Below the pieces are notes generated by a model that worked only from the letters and a program-made list of their open reading frames with translations, was not told where the DNA came from and did not search any database. From NCBI GenBank assembly GCA_002840125.1, contig PGZF01000002.1, forward strand, positions 1 through 64,000: DNA of 64,000 nucleotides, read 5' to 3'. Positions 10,170-19,325 of this stretch are shown here, in pieces. Positions within the stretch are counted from its first letter, which is position 1. Each line of letters starts with the position of its first letter. The position numbers and the translations under genes were made by a program. The stretch comes from Gammaproteobacteria bacterium HGW-Gammaproteobacteria-15. GTDB taxonomy: Bacteria > Pseudomonadota > Gammaproteobacteria > Enterobacterales > Alteromonadaceae.

Positions 10170-10751
10170 ATGACTCATTATCAAGTGCACCCAAGCGCTA
10201 TTGTAGACGATGGCGCGGTTATTGGTGAAGGTTCACGTGTCTGGCATTTTGTCCATGTGTGTAGCGGTGCAAAAATTGGCAAAGGCGTATCGCTTGGCCA
10301 AAATGTGTTTGTTGGTAATAAAGTCACTATTGGTAACAAATGCAAAATCCAAAACAACGTTTCGGTATACGATAACGTACACTTAGAAGAAGGGGTGTTC
10401 TGTGGCCCCAGCATGGTGTTTACTAATGTCTATAACCCACGCTCGTTAATCGAGCGAAAAGACGAGTACCGCGATACTTTGGTTAAGAAGGGCGCTACTC
10501 TGGGTGCTAATTGCACAATTGTCTGTGGTGTCACTATTGGTGAATTTGCCTTTATTGGAGCTGGTGCTGTTATCAATAAAGATGTGCCGGCTTATGCTCT
10601 TGTCGTCGGTGTGCCGGCTAGACAAGTTGGTTGGATGAGTGAGTTTGGTGAGCGCTTGAACTTACCAGTGACTGGAGAGGGTGAGGCGCTGTGCCAACAT
10701 ACCGGTACCCGTTATATTCTGAGTAATAATTCTTTAAGTAAGGTTGGCTAA
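10170..10751 (+). CDS. wbpD: UDP-2-acetamido-3-amino-2,3-dideoxy-glucuronate N-acetyltransferase (WbpD/WlbB)
   Basis: This 193-residue left-handed beta-helix transferase carries the hexapeptide pattern throughout (for example [20 protein letters not shown] and [14 protein letters not shown]). It ends with the typical [19 protein letters not shown] tail of the WlbB group. It acetylates the 3-amino group made by WbpE using acetyl-CoA, giving UDP-GlcNAc3NAcA. The start is one base after the wbpB stop. The downstream gene begins one base after its stop. The assignment follows from both the sequence and the wbpB-D-E order. Confidence 0.93.
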   Translation: MTHYQVHPSAIVDDGAVIGEGSRVWHFVHVCSGAKIGKGVSLGQNVFVGNKVTIGNKCKIQNNVSVYDNVHLEEGVFCGPSMVFTNVYNPRSLIERKDEYRDTLVKKGATLGANCTIVCGVTIGEFAFIGAGAVINKDVPAYALVVGVPARQVGWMSEFGERLNLPVTGEGEALCQHTGTRYILSNNSLSKVG

Positions 10752-10752
10752 T

Positions 10753-11817
10753 ATGCAGTTTATTGATCTGTCAGCACAATATCAGCATTTAAAACAGCGT
10801 ATTGATAAACGTATTCAGGCAGTGCTCGACCACGGCCATTACATTATGGGGCCAGAGGTTGACGAACTAGAGCAAAAGCTAGCCGAATATGTTGGTGTAA
10901 AACACTGTATCAGCTGTGCCAACGGTACTGATGCTCTGCAACTTGCCATGATGGTGCTGGATATCAAACCCGGTGATGCGGTTTTTTGTCCAACCTTTAC
11001 TTTTTTTGCTACGGCAGAGGTAATTGCCTACGCCGGTGCTACACCAGTGTTTGTCGACTCGGATGCCCGCACCTTTAATATATGCCCGCAAGATTTAGAA
11101 CGCCGTATTCAAACAGTTATTGCTCAGGGCAAATTAACACCCCGCGCCATTATCGCTGTTGACCTGTTTGGTTTACCAGCAAACTACCCAGAACTGGAAC
11201 AGCTTGCTACTAAGTATAACTTAAAATTAATTGAAGATGCTGCTCAGGGCTTCGGTGGTGAAATTAATGGTAAACGTGCCGGTAGTTTTGGCGATATCGC
11301 TACCACCAGCTTTTTCCCAGCAAAACCATTGGGATGTTATGGCGACGGCGGTGCAATTTTTACCAACAACGACGACTATGCAGCATTGTTCCGCTCATAC
11401 CGGGTGCATGGTAAGGGCAAAGACAAATACGATAATGTGCGTATCGGCATAAACAGCCGATTAGATACCATTCAGGCTGCAATATTACTGGAGAAGTTAG
11501 CAGAGTTTCCTACTGAATTAATAGCCAGAAATAATGCTGCAGCTCATTACAATGAAACATTGTCTGGAAGTTATATCACACCTTATGTACCGCAAGGCTA
11601 TGTTAGCTCATGGGCTCAGTACACGTTAATAAGTGAAAACCGTGATGCGGAAATGGCTAAATATAAAGAGAAAGGAATTCCAACCATGATTTATTATGGA
11701 ACTTGCATGCATCAGCAAACAGCTTTCAAATATTTAGGACATAGCGATGAGGAGTATCCTACAGCAAGTAAATTAGCTAACAGTGTTTTTAGCTTACCAA
11801 TGCACCCTTATCTTTAG
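10753..11817 (+). CDS. wbpE: PLP-dependent 3-aminotransferase (WbpE/WlbC), short C-terminus
   Basis: A DegT/DnrJ/EryC1/StrS aminotransferase of 354 residues that transfers amino nitrogen from glutamate to the 3-keto sugar made by WbpB. The ATG at 10753 is preceded by AAGTAAGG. CANGTDALQ (about 57-65), EDAAQGFG and the PLP lysine in FFPAKPLGCYGDGGA are all present. The protein stops right after LPMHPYL. Relatives such as P. aeruginosa WbpE, from memory, continue for about 14 more residues. The last 300 bases are noticeably richer in AT than the first 750, so the boundary of the variable cassette lies within this gene. Confidence 0.92.
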   Translation: MQFIDLSAQYQHLKQRIDKRIQAVLDHGHYIMGPEVDELEQKLAEYVGVKHCISCANGTDALQLAMMVLDIKPGDAVFCPTFTFFATAEVIAYAGATPVFVDSDARTFNICPQDLERRIQTVIAQGKLTPRAIIAVDLFGLPANYPELEQLATKYNLKLIEDAAQGFGGEINGKRAGSFGDIATTSFFPAKPLGCYGDGGAIFTNNDDYAALFRSYRVHGKGKDKYDNVRIGINSRLDTIQAAILLEKLAEFPTELIARNNAAAHYNETLSGSYITPYVPQGYVSSWAQYTLISENRDAEMAKYKEKGIPTMIYYGTCMHQQTAFKYLGHSDEEYPTASKLANSVFSLPMHPYL

Positions 11818-11826
11818 AATTCTCAA

Positions 11827-13107
11827 TTGAAACTTACTATACTGTTTAAAAGTAAATATGTCAGAAATATTTTTACTTTGGTGAGTAGTGCCTTCTTCGC
11901 GCAGATTTTGGCACTTCTACTCACGCCAATATTAACCCGCATGTATTCGCCAGAAGAATTTGGAATATTTACTGCTTTTCTGAGCTATTCTGGCACACTC
12001 GGAGCTTTTATATTTTTAAGTGTAGAATTAGCTATTGTAAAGAGTAATAGTGTCCGAGAGTTATCAAGTGTGTTTGGTTTAATGTTTCTGATTTCATTAT
12101 CTTTTTTATCGATCTTTATTGTCACAGTTTACTTTGAAAGTTTTTTCTATGCCTTTATCGGTTTCGATAAGCTTTTTGACATAAAAGAGCTTGTTGTTTT
12201 TGGAGTGATATTTGCAGCTGTTAATCTGGTTTTAAATCAATTTATTACACGGAAGGAGCAATTTTCTGTTTATGCTACCTCGCAAGTGTCATTTGTTTTT
12301 TTGAGGTTTTTATTTAGTTATTTGTTTTTTTATTTTGGTTGTAAAAAATATGGCTTGGTGTTTGGTTTTATAGTTGCTTCTATTTTAATTGTCTGTTTTC
12401 TTATCTATACATCTAAAATTTATAAAGAAAAGCTTACTTTTAAAAAAGTCAATATCTTTGCTGTTTACAGAAAGCATAGACATTTAGTGTTTTTCAATAC
12501 GCCAGCTAGTGTAATAAATACGCTTCTGATAAGTTTTCCTGTCTTTTATATTTTTAAATTTTATGGAGCAGAAGCGGCAGGTTTTTTTGGTCTTGCATTT
12601 CGTATGGTTCAATTGCCGATTACAATAGTTAATAAGGCGATGGGGCAAGTTATGTACAAAAAATTTATCGACCTTGAGAATAAACCTCATCAAGTTCAGA
12701 ATTTTGTTTACAAAAATATGTTTGTTTTAAGTTGTTCATTACCTTTTTTTATAATCCTCTATATTTATGGAAGCAGTATTTTTTCGCTTGTATTTGGGCC
12801 ATCTTGGAATAGATCTGGAGAGATGGCTTCTTTGATGTCGCCATATATATTTTTTAGTTTTATTGCTTCACCAATCACTTACTATTTTGTTGCTTACAAT
12901 AAGACGAAACATTTTTTATTAATCAGTTTGTTGTCGCTTCTATGTTTGATAATTATGTCATTGTCAATGGAGATAAATAGCATTGATGAGTTTATCTTTT
13001 ATTACTCTGTTTTAAATATTGGTTTTTGCATCTTTGTAATGCTCTATATAATAGGGGATTTGAGATTAAGTTTAAATAAAAGTTTAGATGTTGTGAGTAA
13101 AAATTGA
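11827..13107 (+). CDS. wzx: O-antigen flippase (Wzx family)
   Basis: This 426-residue, very hydrophobic protein has about 12 predicted membrane helices. Its N-terminus resembles flippases: YVRNIFTLVSSAFFAQ, then LLTPILTRMYSPEEFGIFTAF. It should move the undecaprenyl-linked repeat unit across the inner membrane. No ATG fits the start. The TTG at 11827 is used here because it keeps the first helix, but no clear ribosome site precedes it. It lies in the same frame as wbpE, separated only by TAG and three codons. The DNA is strongly AT-rich, typical of wzx genes. Confidence 0.88.
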   Translation: MKLTILFKSKYVRNIFTLVSSAFFAQILALLLTPILTRMYSPEEFGIFTAFLSYSGTLGAFIFLSVELAIVKSNSVRELSSVFGLMFLISLSFLSIFIVTVYFESFFYAFIGFDKLFDIKELVVFGVIFAAVNLVLNQFITRKEQFSVYATSQVSFVFLRFLFSYLFFYFGCKKYGLVFGFIVASILIVCFLIYTSKIYKEKLTFKKVNIFAVYRKHRHLVFFNTPASVINTLLISFPVFYIFKFYGAEAAGFFGLAFRMVQLPITIVNKAMGQVMYKKFIDLENKPHQVQNFVYKNMFVLSCSLPFFIILYIYGSSIFSLVFGPSWNRSGEMASLMSPYIFFSFIASPITYYFVAYNKTKHFLLISLLSLLCLIIMSLSMEINSIDEFIFYYSVLNIGFCIFVMLYIIGDLRLSLNKSLDVVSKN

Positions 13108-13200
13108 AGAGTGTTCTGAGATTAAAATTTCCTTAATCTTGAGTAATAAATCTTATAAGTATATCTATGATATGAATGTAATTACTGGAGTTATAATTTA

Positions 13201-15111
13201 ATGTGTGGTTTTTCTGCGGTTTATACGACAAGCGGAATGAAATTTGAAAATGTTGTCAAAATGAATAACTATATTTCTCATCGAGGGCCTGATGGAGAAG
13301 GTTTTTATCTTTATGATGTTGAGAATGATATAAGCCGTACGTTGAAAAGTGCAACTGAAATAGATAATCAAAGTGCTTTTTTAGACGAGCAGTTTAACGT
13401 GTTAATTGGGCACCGCCGTCTTGCTATAGTTGATTTATCTGATTCAGGTTTTCAACCTATGGTTAGTGACGACAAGCGTTATATAATTGCTTTTAATGGT
13501 GAAATCTATAATTATCAAGAGATAAAGCATGAGTTGTCGATGTTAGGCTATGCGTTTAGTTCTAACTGTGATACGGAAGTTTTATTAAAGGCATATATAG
13601 AATGGGGAGAGTCGTGCCTTGAAAAATTTAACGGGATGTTTGCATTTCAAATATTAGATATCAAACTTCGTTCGGTGTTTGGTGCTAGGGATCGTTTTGG
13701 TGTTAAACCTTTATACTACTGGAAGTCTAACGGCCTAATCGCGCTAGCTTCAGAGATTAAACAATTTACTGTATTGCCAGGCTGGAAAGCAAGAATTAAT
13801 TCTGCAAGGGTATACGATTTTCTCCAATATGGGCAGACTGACCATACCTCTCAGACATTGTTTTTAGGGGTTAGTCAAATCCCTCCAGGACACAAATTTA
13901 AATTCAATTTAGATGATTTAACCTCCATCGATATTTCTAAATGGTATAAAAAGCAACATAAACTTATTAAAACAAATTTAAATGATGCTAAGGTTAAGTT
14001 TAATCATTTATTTAAGGACTCAATAAGATTGCGGTTGCAGGCCGATGTTCCTGTGGGTACCGGGCTGTCAGGCGGAATGGACTCTTCGTCTATTGCCTGT
14101 GAAATTAATTCTGTGTTGAAAGAACAAGGTAAGGGTGGTCTTCAAAAAACGTTTTCTGCCTACACTGAAGTAAAGAAATATGATGAACGCAATTATATGG
14201 CTGAGGTGTTGGATACTATAGCGGCTGAACCTCATTTTATAGAGTTAAAATGTCCAGATAAGGCATCTCTTCTAGAGCAAGTTGTATGGCATCAAGATGA
14301 GCCATTCGGTACAACCAGCATATTTGCAGAGTGGTCAGTATTTAAATTGGCTAAAACACATAAAGTAAAGGTTACATTAGATGGCCATGGAGCTGATGAA
14401 ACACTGGCTGGATATCATCGTTTCTTTTTTATTTACCTAATTGAACTCCTAAAAAAAGGGCAGTTTGGCCTATTTTGTAAAGAAGTTAAAGCATTAAGAA
14501 GGCTTCATAATTACAACGAAAAAAGGGTGTTTAAAACTATTTTATATCTACTCAAATCCGCTGTGTTTTCAACTTCAGTAAAGAGCAGTTGGTGGAAAGT
14601 TGATAAAGACGATGTAGACGTAAGTAAAATGCATTTCTCACTACTAGAGGAATCTAAATATGAGCTCTTCAATACTAGTGTGCCAATGCAGTTACATTGG
14701 TGTGACAGAGATTCTATGGCACATTCGGTAGAAAGTCGTGCGCCTTTTCTTGATTATAGGCTTGTTGAACATATTTTATCCTGCCCGTCAGAATTTAAAA
14801 TAAAAGAAGGTAAAACGAAGTATCTTTTAAGGGAGTCACTTAAGGGAATATTACCAAAAAGTGTATACGAAAGAGTTAGTAAGATAGGTTTTGCGACTCC
14901 AGAAGAGAATTGGATGTTAGAAAATAAAACATTTTTTTTGGATTTGCTTAACGCAGCAAAAATGAATTTACATTCCTTAGTTGAGCTGTCTGCTTTCGAT
15001 AAAGCAGAAAAAATCATACTAGGACAAGCAAGCTATGACGGATTCGCTTGGCGAATAATATGTTTATCAATATGGGTGAAAGTATTTAACGTAAATATAG
15101 AGTCTAGATAA
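13201..15111 (+). CDS. asnB: Asparagine-synthase-type glutamine amidotransferase
   Basis: The 636-residue protein has an N-terminal class II glutaminase domain with the nucleophile Cys2 (MCGF) and the motifs ISHRGPDGEG and FNGEIYN. A C-terminal ATP-pyrophosphatase domain carries the loop SGGMDS at about 290-295. Such genes inside O-antigen loci (for example wbpS in some P. aeruginosa serotypes) are thought to amidate a uronic acid to a uronamide, rather than make asparagine. That role is an inference from position. CTGGAG precedes the ATG by about 13 bases. The 93-base gap upstream shows nothing else of note. Confidence 0.85.
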   Translation: MCGFSAVYTTSGMKFENVVKMNNYISHRGPDGEGFYLYDVENDISRTLKSATEIDNQSAFLDEQFNVLIGHRRLAIVDLSDSGFQPMVSDDKRYIIAFNGEIYNYQEIKHELSMLGYAFSSNCDTEVLLKAYIEWGESCLEKFNGMFAFQILDIKLRSVFGARDRFGVKPLYYWKSNGLIALASEIKQFTVLPGWKARINSARVYDFLQYGQTDHTSQTLFLGVSQIPPGHKFKFNLDDLTSIDISKWYKKQHKLIKTNLNDAKVKFNHLFKDSIRLRLQADVPVGTGLSGGMDSSSIACEINSVLKEQGKGGLQKTFSAYTEVKKYDERNYMAEVLDTIAAEPHFIELKCPDKASLLEQVVWHQDEPFGTTSIFAEWSVFKLAKTHKVKVTLDGHGADETLAGYHRFFFIYLIELLKKGQFGLFCKEVKALRRLHNYNEKRVFKTILYLLKSAVFSTSVKSSWWKVDKDDVDVSKMHFSLLEESKYELFNTSVPMQLHWCDRDSMAHSVESRAPFLDYRLVEHILSCPSEFKIKEGKTKYLLRESLKGILPKSVYERVSKIGFATPEENWMLENKTFFLDLLNAAKMNLHSLVELSAFDKAEKIILGQASYDGFAWRIICLSIWVKVFNVNIESR

Positions 15112-15112
15112 A

Positions 15113-15754
15113 TTGAATAACTTAATCGATGAATCAATAATAATAATTGATTATGGTGTTGGTAACTTAGGCTCAGTTGCCAACATGCTAAAAAAGATTG
15201 GTGCTAGAAATGTTATTATTTCTAGTGATGCTGATAAAATAGAGGCATCAAAAAAAGTGTTATTGCCAGGAGTTGGATCATTTGATTACGGAATGAGTAG
15301 ATTAAATAAGTTAGGTATTTCATCGGCTATAAAAAACTTAGTTAAGCAGGATGATACTTTGCTTATGGGGATATGTTTAGGAATGCAATTACTAACAGAT
15401 AGTAGCGAAGAAGGCAGTATTCCAGGGCTAGGTTTAGTGCCAGGAAGTGCGAAGTTATTTCCCAAGGTTAAGGGGTTAAAAGTTCCTCATATGGGTTGGA
15501 ATATGATTAGTCCGAGGAAGCCTAGCTTTTTGTTTAGAGATATGCCGTTAGAGTCAAGGTTCTATTTTGTTCATTCATATTTTGTAGATTGTATTAATAA
15601 AGAAGACGTTCTATGTACTACACGCTACGGTGAAGAGTTCGTTTCCTCTTTTCAAAGACGAAATATTATCGGTTGCCAGTTTCATCCTGAAAAAAGCCAT
15701 CGGTTTGGTATGCAATTATTTAAAAATTTTGTGAATTTTAAAGGTTCCAGTTAA
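15113..15754 (+). CDS. hisH2: HisH paralogue, glutaminase subunit for sugar amidation
   Basis: This 213-residue class I glutamine amidotransferase is related to the HisH subunit of imidazole glycerol phosphate synthase. The triad is present: Cys88 in GICLGMQ and His191/Glu193 in CQFHPEKS. It lies two bases after asnB and starts at TTG; no better start exists before the conserved IIDYGVGNLGS. Standing next to hisF2 and wbpG, it probably supplies ammonia for making an acetamidino group on a sugar, as hisH2 does in P. aeruginosa O5. It is unlikely to act in histidine synthesis because no other his gene is nearby. Confidence 0.9.
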   Translation: MNNLIDESIIIIDYGVGNLGSVANMLKKIGARNVIISSDADKIEASKKVLLPGVGSFDYGMSRLNKLGISSAIKNLVKQDDTLLMGICLGMQLLTDSSEEGSIPGLGLVPGSAKLFPKVKGLKVPHMGWNMISPRKPSFLFRDMPLESRFYFVHSYFVDCINKEDVLCTTRYGEEFVSSFQRRNIIGCQFHPEKSHRFGMQLFKNFVNFKGSS

Positions 15755-16516
15755 ATGTTAAGCACTCGTGTGATTCCTTGCTTACTATTGCGAGAAGGGG
15801 GGATTGTAAAAACCAAAAGGTTTAGAAATCCAAGGTACATCGGTGATCCGATAAATGTTGTGAAAATACTTAACGAAAAAGAAGTTGATGAATTAATATT
15901 TTTAGATATTGATGCTTCACCCGATAGGAAAGAGCCTGATTACGAGTTAATAAAAACTATAACAAATGAATGTTTCATGCCATTTTCATACGGTGGTGGA
16001 ATTAAAACAATAGAACAAGCAGGAAAGCTGTTTAATTTAGGTGTTGAGAAAGTAATTATAGGCAGTAGTATTATATATAGTAGAAACTTAATCTCTGAAA
16101 TCGCAAATCAATATGGCAGCCAAAGTGTAGTAGCAACAATAAATATAAAGAGAGATCTTTTTAATAGAGCAAGATTATATAATCCTGCCAATAGAAAATC
16201 ATTAAACGTTGATTTGTGTGGTTTTTGCGAGCTACTTGTTTCTGCCGGAGCTGGCGAAATATTTTTAAATTTTGTCGATCGTGACGGTATGAGAAGTGGA
16301 TATGATAGAGAGATAATTAGCTTACTTTCAAGAATAGTATCTGTTCCTATTACGGTTTGTGGTGGAGCTGGTTGTTTAGAAGATATGCAAATTGCTGTTA
16401 AAGAGTTTGGTGCTTCAGCTGTCGCTGCTGGTAGTTTATTTGTTTATCACGGAAAGCGTGATGCGGTATTAGTTAATTACCCGGATTATTCAACATTATT
16501 AGAACTTTTTAAATAA
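15755..16516 (+). CDS. hisF2: HisF paralogue lacking both catalytic aspartates
   Basis: This 253-residue TIM barrel is related to the HisF cyclase subunit. Canonical HisF uses Asp11 (CLDV) and Asp130. Here residue 11 is Leu (CLLL at 9-12) and residue 130 is Asn (VVATIN), so the histidine-pathway reaction is unlikely. As I recall, the wbpG-associated HisF2 of P. aeruginosa also has CLLL. The protein probably serves as scaffold or ammonia channel between HisH2 and WbpG. Its ATG follows the hisH2 stop without a gap, supporting a paired complex. Confidence 0.9.
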   Translation: MLSTRVIPCLLLREGGIVKTKRFRNPRYIGDPINVVKILNEKEVDELIFLDIDASPDRKEPDYELIKTITNECFMPFSYGGGIKTIEQAGKLFNLGVEKVIIGSSIIYSRNLISEIANQYGSQSVVATINIKRDLFNRARLYNPANRKSLNVDLCGFCELLVSAGAGEIFLNFVDRDGMRSGYDREIISLLSRIVSVPITVCGGAGCLEDMQIAVKEFGASAVAAGSLFVYHGKRDAVLVNYPDYSTLLELFK

Positions 16517-16524
16517 GAATCACT

Positions 16525-17628
16525 ATGAAAAAAGATTACCGAATTTGTACAAAATGTGTTTTGGATACATCAGACTCGGATATTACGTTTGATAATGAAG
16601 GTGTATGTAATTATTGCAATAATTTTGCAGCATTGATGAGTAACTCTTTATCAGGGCAAGAAGCCAATGAATACCTCATAGAGACTGTAAAAAAAATAAA
16701 AGCTTCACGAAAAGGTGAATACGATTGTATTGTTGGAATGAGTGGGGGTGTTGATTCAACTTATGTTGCATATTTAGCTAAACAACATGGGCTCAACCCA
16801 CTAGCGGTTCATATTGACGCTGGTTGGAACTCTGAGATTGCAGTAAAAAACATTGAGTCTGCGACTAATAGACTGGGAATTGACTTAGAAACGATCGTTG
16901 TCAATTGGAAAGAAGTTCGAGATTTACAGAGAGCTTATTTTAAAGCGTCAGTTCCAAATTGTGACGTGCCACAAGACCACGCGTTTATGGCTGGTATATA
17001 TAACCTTGCTGCTAAATATGGTATTCAATACATAATAAGTGGGCATAACAATGTGACTGAATTTATATTACCACCATCTTGGGGTTATGACAGCGGTGAC
17101 TTAAATAACTTAATAGACATCCACAGTAAATATGGTGAAGTTAAGTTGAAAACCTACCCTAGATTGTCATTATTTAAGAAGATCATATATTATAGATACT
17201 TTAAAAATTTAAAATCATTAAGAATATTAAATTATGTATCTTATGATAAAGAAAATGTAAAGAAATTTATTGCCGATAATCTTGGTTGGAAAGATTACGG
17301 AGGTAAACATTTTGAGTCTCGATTTACAAAATTTTTCCAATCTTACTATTTACCCATTAAGTTTGGCTTCGATAAGCGGCGCGCGCATTTATCCAATTTA
17401 ATAGCTTCCGGTCAAATATCTAGGGAGGATGCACTTCGGGAATTGGAAAATTTACCTTATAACCAAACTGAGATAATGGAAGATACGGAGTACTTTATCA
17501 AAAAGTTAGGTTTCTCTGAAGATGAATGGCAAGAGATAATGGAAAGTAGGCCGAGGAGACACACTGATTTTAAATCTGATTATAATCAGTGGTGGTTTAG
17601 ACTGTTGAAAGCTATTAAGAGAAAGTAG
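16525..17628 (+). CDS. wbpG: N-acetyl sugar amidotransferase (WbpG/PseA family)
   Basis: The 367-residue protein begins with a zinc-ribbon-like cluster, Cys8/Cys11 and Cys28/Cys31, followed by the PP-loop SGGVDS at 73-78 and the downstream GHNNVTEF segment. The family activates an N-acetyl group with ATP and replaces its oxygen with ammonia, giving an acetamidino group. With HisH2 as glutaminase and HisF2 as partner, and with wbpA/B/D/E/I in the same locus, the likely substrate is a UDP-2,3-diacetamido-2,3-dideoxymannuronate. Substrate choice is inferred; family membership is clear. Confidence 0.92.
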   Translation: MKKDYRICTKCVLDTSDSDITFDNEGVCNYCNNFAALMSNSLSGQEANEYLIETVKKIKASRKGEYDCIVGMSGGVDSTYVAYLAKQHGLNPLAVHIDAGWNSEIAVKNIESATNRLGIDLETIVVNWKEVRDLQRAYFKASVPNCDVPQDHAFMAGIYNLAAKYGIQYIISGHNNVTEFILPPSWGYDSGDLNNLIDIHSKYGEVKLKTYPRLSLFKKIIYYRYFKNLKSLRILNYVSYDKENVKKFIADNLGWKDYGGKHFESRFTKFFQSYYLPIKFGFDKRRAHLSNLIASGQISREDALRELENLPYNQTEIMEDTEYFIKKLGFSEDEWQEIMESRPRRHTDFKSDYNQWWFRLLKAIKRK

Positions 17629-17633
17629 TTTAA

Positions 17634-18191
17634 ATGAAGTTAGTAATAAAGTTGTTTTTATACCTATATGTATCTGTGTTAGTTTTTTATTTTACTATAT
17701 TAAAAAAGTTAATCGGATTTGAGCCCGTTGCAATGAGAATTAGTCAAATTCCATATAGGATAGGTAATCAAGTAAGATATAAATTTTATAGTAAGCACTT
17801 AAAAAGTGTTGGTAAAAATGTAACATTTTCATTTGGTTGCGTTGTAACTAATATAAATACTGTAGTTGGCAATAATGTAAGGATTGGTCCCTACAATTCG
17901 GTTGGGTTAGCACATCTGGGCGATGATATAATTACTGCGCAGCATGTGCATATTTTAAGTGGCTCTAAACAACATTCATTTCTTGATAGAGATATTCCTA
18001 TCTGGAAGTCAAAAGGCACCATTCAATGTGTAGAGTTGAAAGGCGATAACTGGATAGGTGCGAATGTAGTTGTCATGGCCAACGTTGGTTATGGAACAAT
18101 TCTTGGCTCTGGTTCAGTCGTTGTTACGGAAATTCCCGAAATGTCTATTGCTGCAGGAAATCCGTGTAAAAAGTTAAAGGACCGTCCATGA
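17634..18191 (+). CDS. Left-handed beta-helix acyltransferase
   Basis: This 185-residue protein has an N-terminal hydrophobic segment (about 1-25) and a C-terminal hexapeptide-repeat domain. The latter shows the patterns VGNNVRIGPYNSVG and GANVVVMANVGYGTILGSGSVV, and ends with the AAGNPCKKLKD turn typical of the LbH acetyltransferases in polysaccharide loci. It may O- or N-acetylate a repeat-unit sugar at the inner membrane. Exact substrate cannot be told. Its stop overlaps the start of the next glycosyltransferase by 4 bases. Confidence 0.78.
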   Translation: MKLVIKLFLYLYVSVLVFYFTILKKLIGFEPVAMRISQIPYRIGNQVRYKFYSKHLKSVGKNVTFSFGCVVTNINTVVGNNVRIGPYNSVGLAHLGDDIITAQHVHILSGSKQHSFLDRDIPIWKSKGTIQCVELKGDNWIGANVVVMANVGYGTILGSGSVVVTEIPEMSIAAGNPCKKLKDRP

Positions 18192-19312
18192 GAAAAGTGC
18201 TTTTCATATCATACTACTTTTTACCAGATAAAACAGTTGCAGCTCAACGTGTTAGTTACTGGGCAAATAATATAAAAGAATATATTGATGTTGAAGTCGA
18301 TGTCATTACAGCGTCAGATCAAAATGGTGCAGCTGCTTTAAATATAGACAATATTGTACAAGTAGTTAATTCAAAAGCTGGATTGCTAGGTCGATTATTT
18401 AAAAGTGACTTAGGCGCAACATGGTTTTATGATCTAAAAAGTTACTTTGAAAAAAATAAAAAGAAGTATGATGTTGTTATCGTCACAGGAAATCCTTTTC
18501 TGCACTTTTTTATAACTAGATTTTTGAAAAAGAGAATGAATTGTAGAATATTTCTGGATTTTAGAGACCCTTTCGCTAAGAACGAACGCAATTCAACTAA
18601 GGCTTTGTCAGTGAAAATTAAGCAAAAACTTTTAGTGCTATTTGAGTACTTTTTTTGTGAGTATGCTGATAAAATTATAGTAATGAATGAGGGCTGTAAA
18701 AAGCTACTCTGTAGCAGAAAGAAAGATATTATAGAAATTATTGATAACGGCTATGATGATAAAGTCTTAGATAACGCAAATAAAAAGGTCGCTGTCAGTG
18801 ATAACTCAAAAAAGACAATTGTATATTTAGGGAGCTTCGCTGTAGACCGAAATATAGCTAGTTTACTAGCAGCAAATAAAGCTCTAGGTTTTTCTTTTAA
18901 TCTATTACATATAGGTAAGACAATAGAAGGACTTGATAGCCAGGAAGGAATAACATGTAAAGGATTATTACCTTACTCTGATGCTGTAGGATACGCAAAG
19001 GGAGCTGATATTGGGCTAATTTTAACATCTGGTAAGGCCTTTGAGTCGACAACTAAGGTGTTTGACTATATAGGTCTTGAACTTCCTATTTTGATTATTA
19101 CTAACGGAGAAGTTCAAACTGGTAATATACATGAAGTCACTAAAGATTATCCTATGGTATGGTGGGCTAAAAATAATGAGCAATCAATCATCAACGTATT
19201 AAATAAAATAATAGCTTGTAAATTTAACCATACGTCGGTAAATTTCTGTAAAACCAAGTATTCGAGAAGTCATGGTTTAAGTTCTCTCGTAAGGCTTATT
19301 GATTTAGAATGA
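18188..19312 (+). CDS. Glycosyltransferase, GT4-like
   Basis: The 374-residue protein has a two-domain GT-B layout. The N-terminus ISYYFLPDKTVAAQRVSYW is typical of GT4 enzymes that begin with F.P......R. The C-terminal nucleotide-sugar domain starts at TIVYLGSF (about 215) and contains AKGADIGLIL and FESTTKVFDYIGLELPIL, which resembles the E7-type motif. It should add one sugar of the repeat unit on the cytoplasmic face. Donor and linkage cannot be read from sequence. Its ATG overlaps the preceding stop. Confidence 0.8.
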   Translation: MRKVLFISYYFLPDKTVAAQRVSYWANNIKEYIDVEVDVITASDQNGAAALNIDNIVQVVNSKAGLLGRLFKSDLGATWFYDLKSYFEKNKKKYDVVIVTGNPFLHFFITRFLKKRMNCRIFLDFRDPFAKNERNSTKALSVKIKQKLLVLFEYFFCEYADKIIVMNEGCKKLLCSRKKDIIEIIDNGYDDKVLDNANKKVAVSDNSKKTIVYLGSFAVDRNIASLLAANKALGFSFNLLHIGKTIEGLDSQEGITCKGLLPYSDAVGYAKGADIGLILTSGKAFESTTKVFDYIGLELPILIITNGEVQTGNIHEVTKDYPMVWWAKNNEQSIINVLNKIIACKFNHTSVNFCKTKYSRSHGLSSLVRLIDLE

Positions 19313-19325
19313 CGCTTTAATCAAA

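Noticed and set aside
15113-16516. hisH and hisF as histidine biosynthesis genes
   Set aside because: No other his genes are near, HisF lacks both catalytic Asp residues, and wbpG follows directly.
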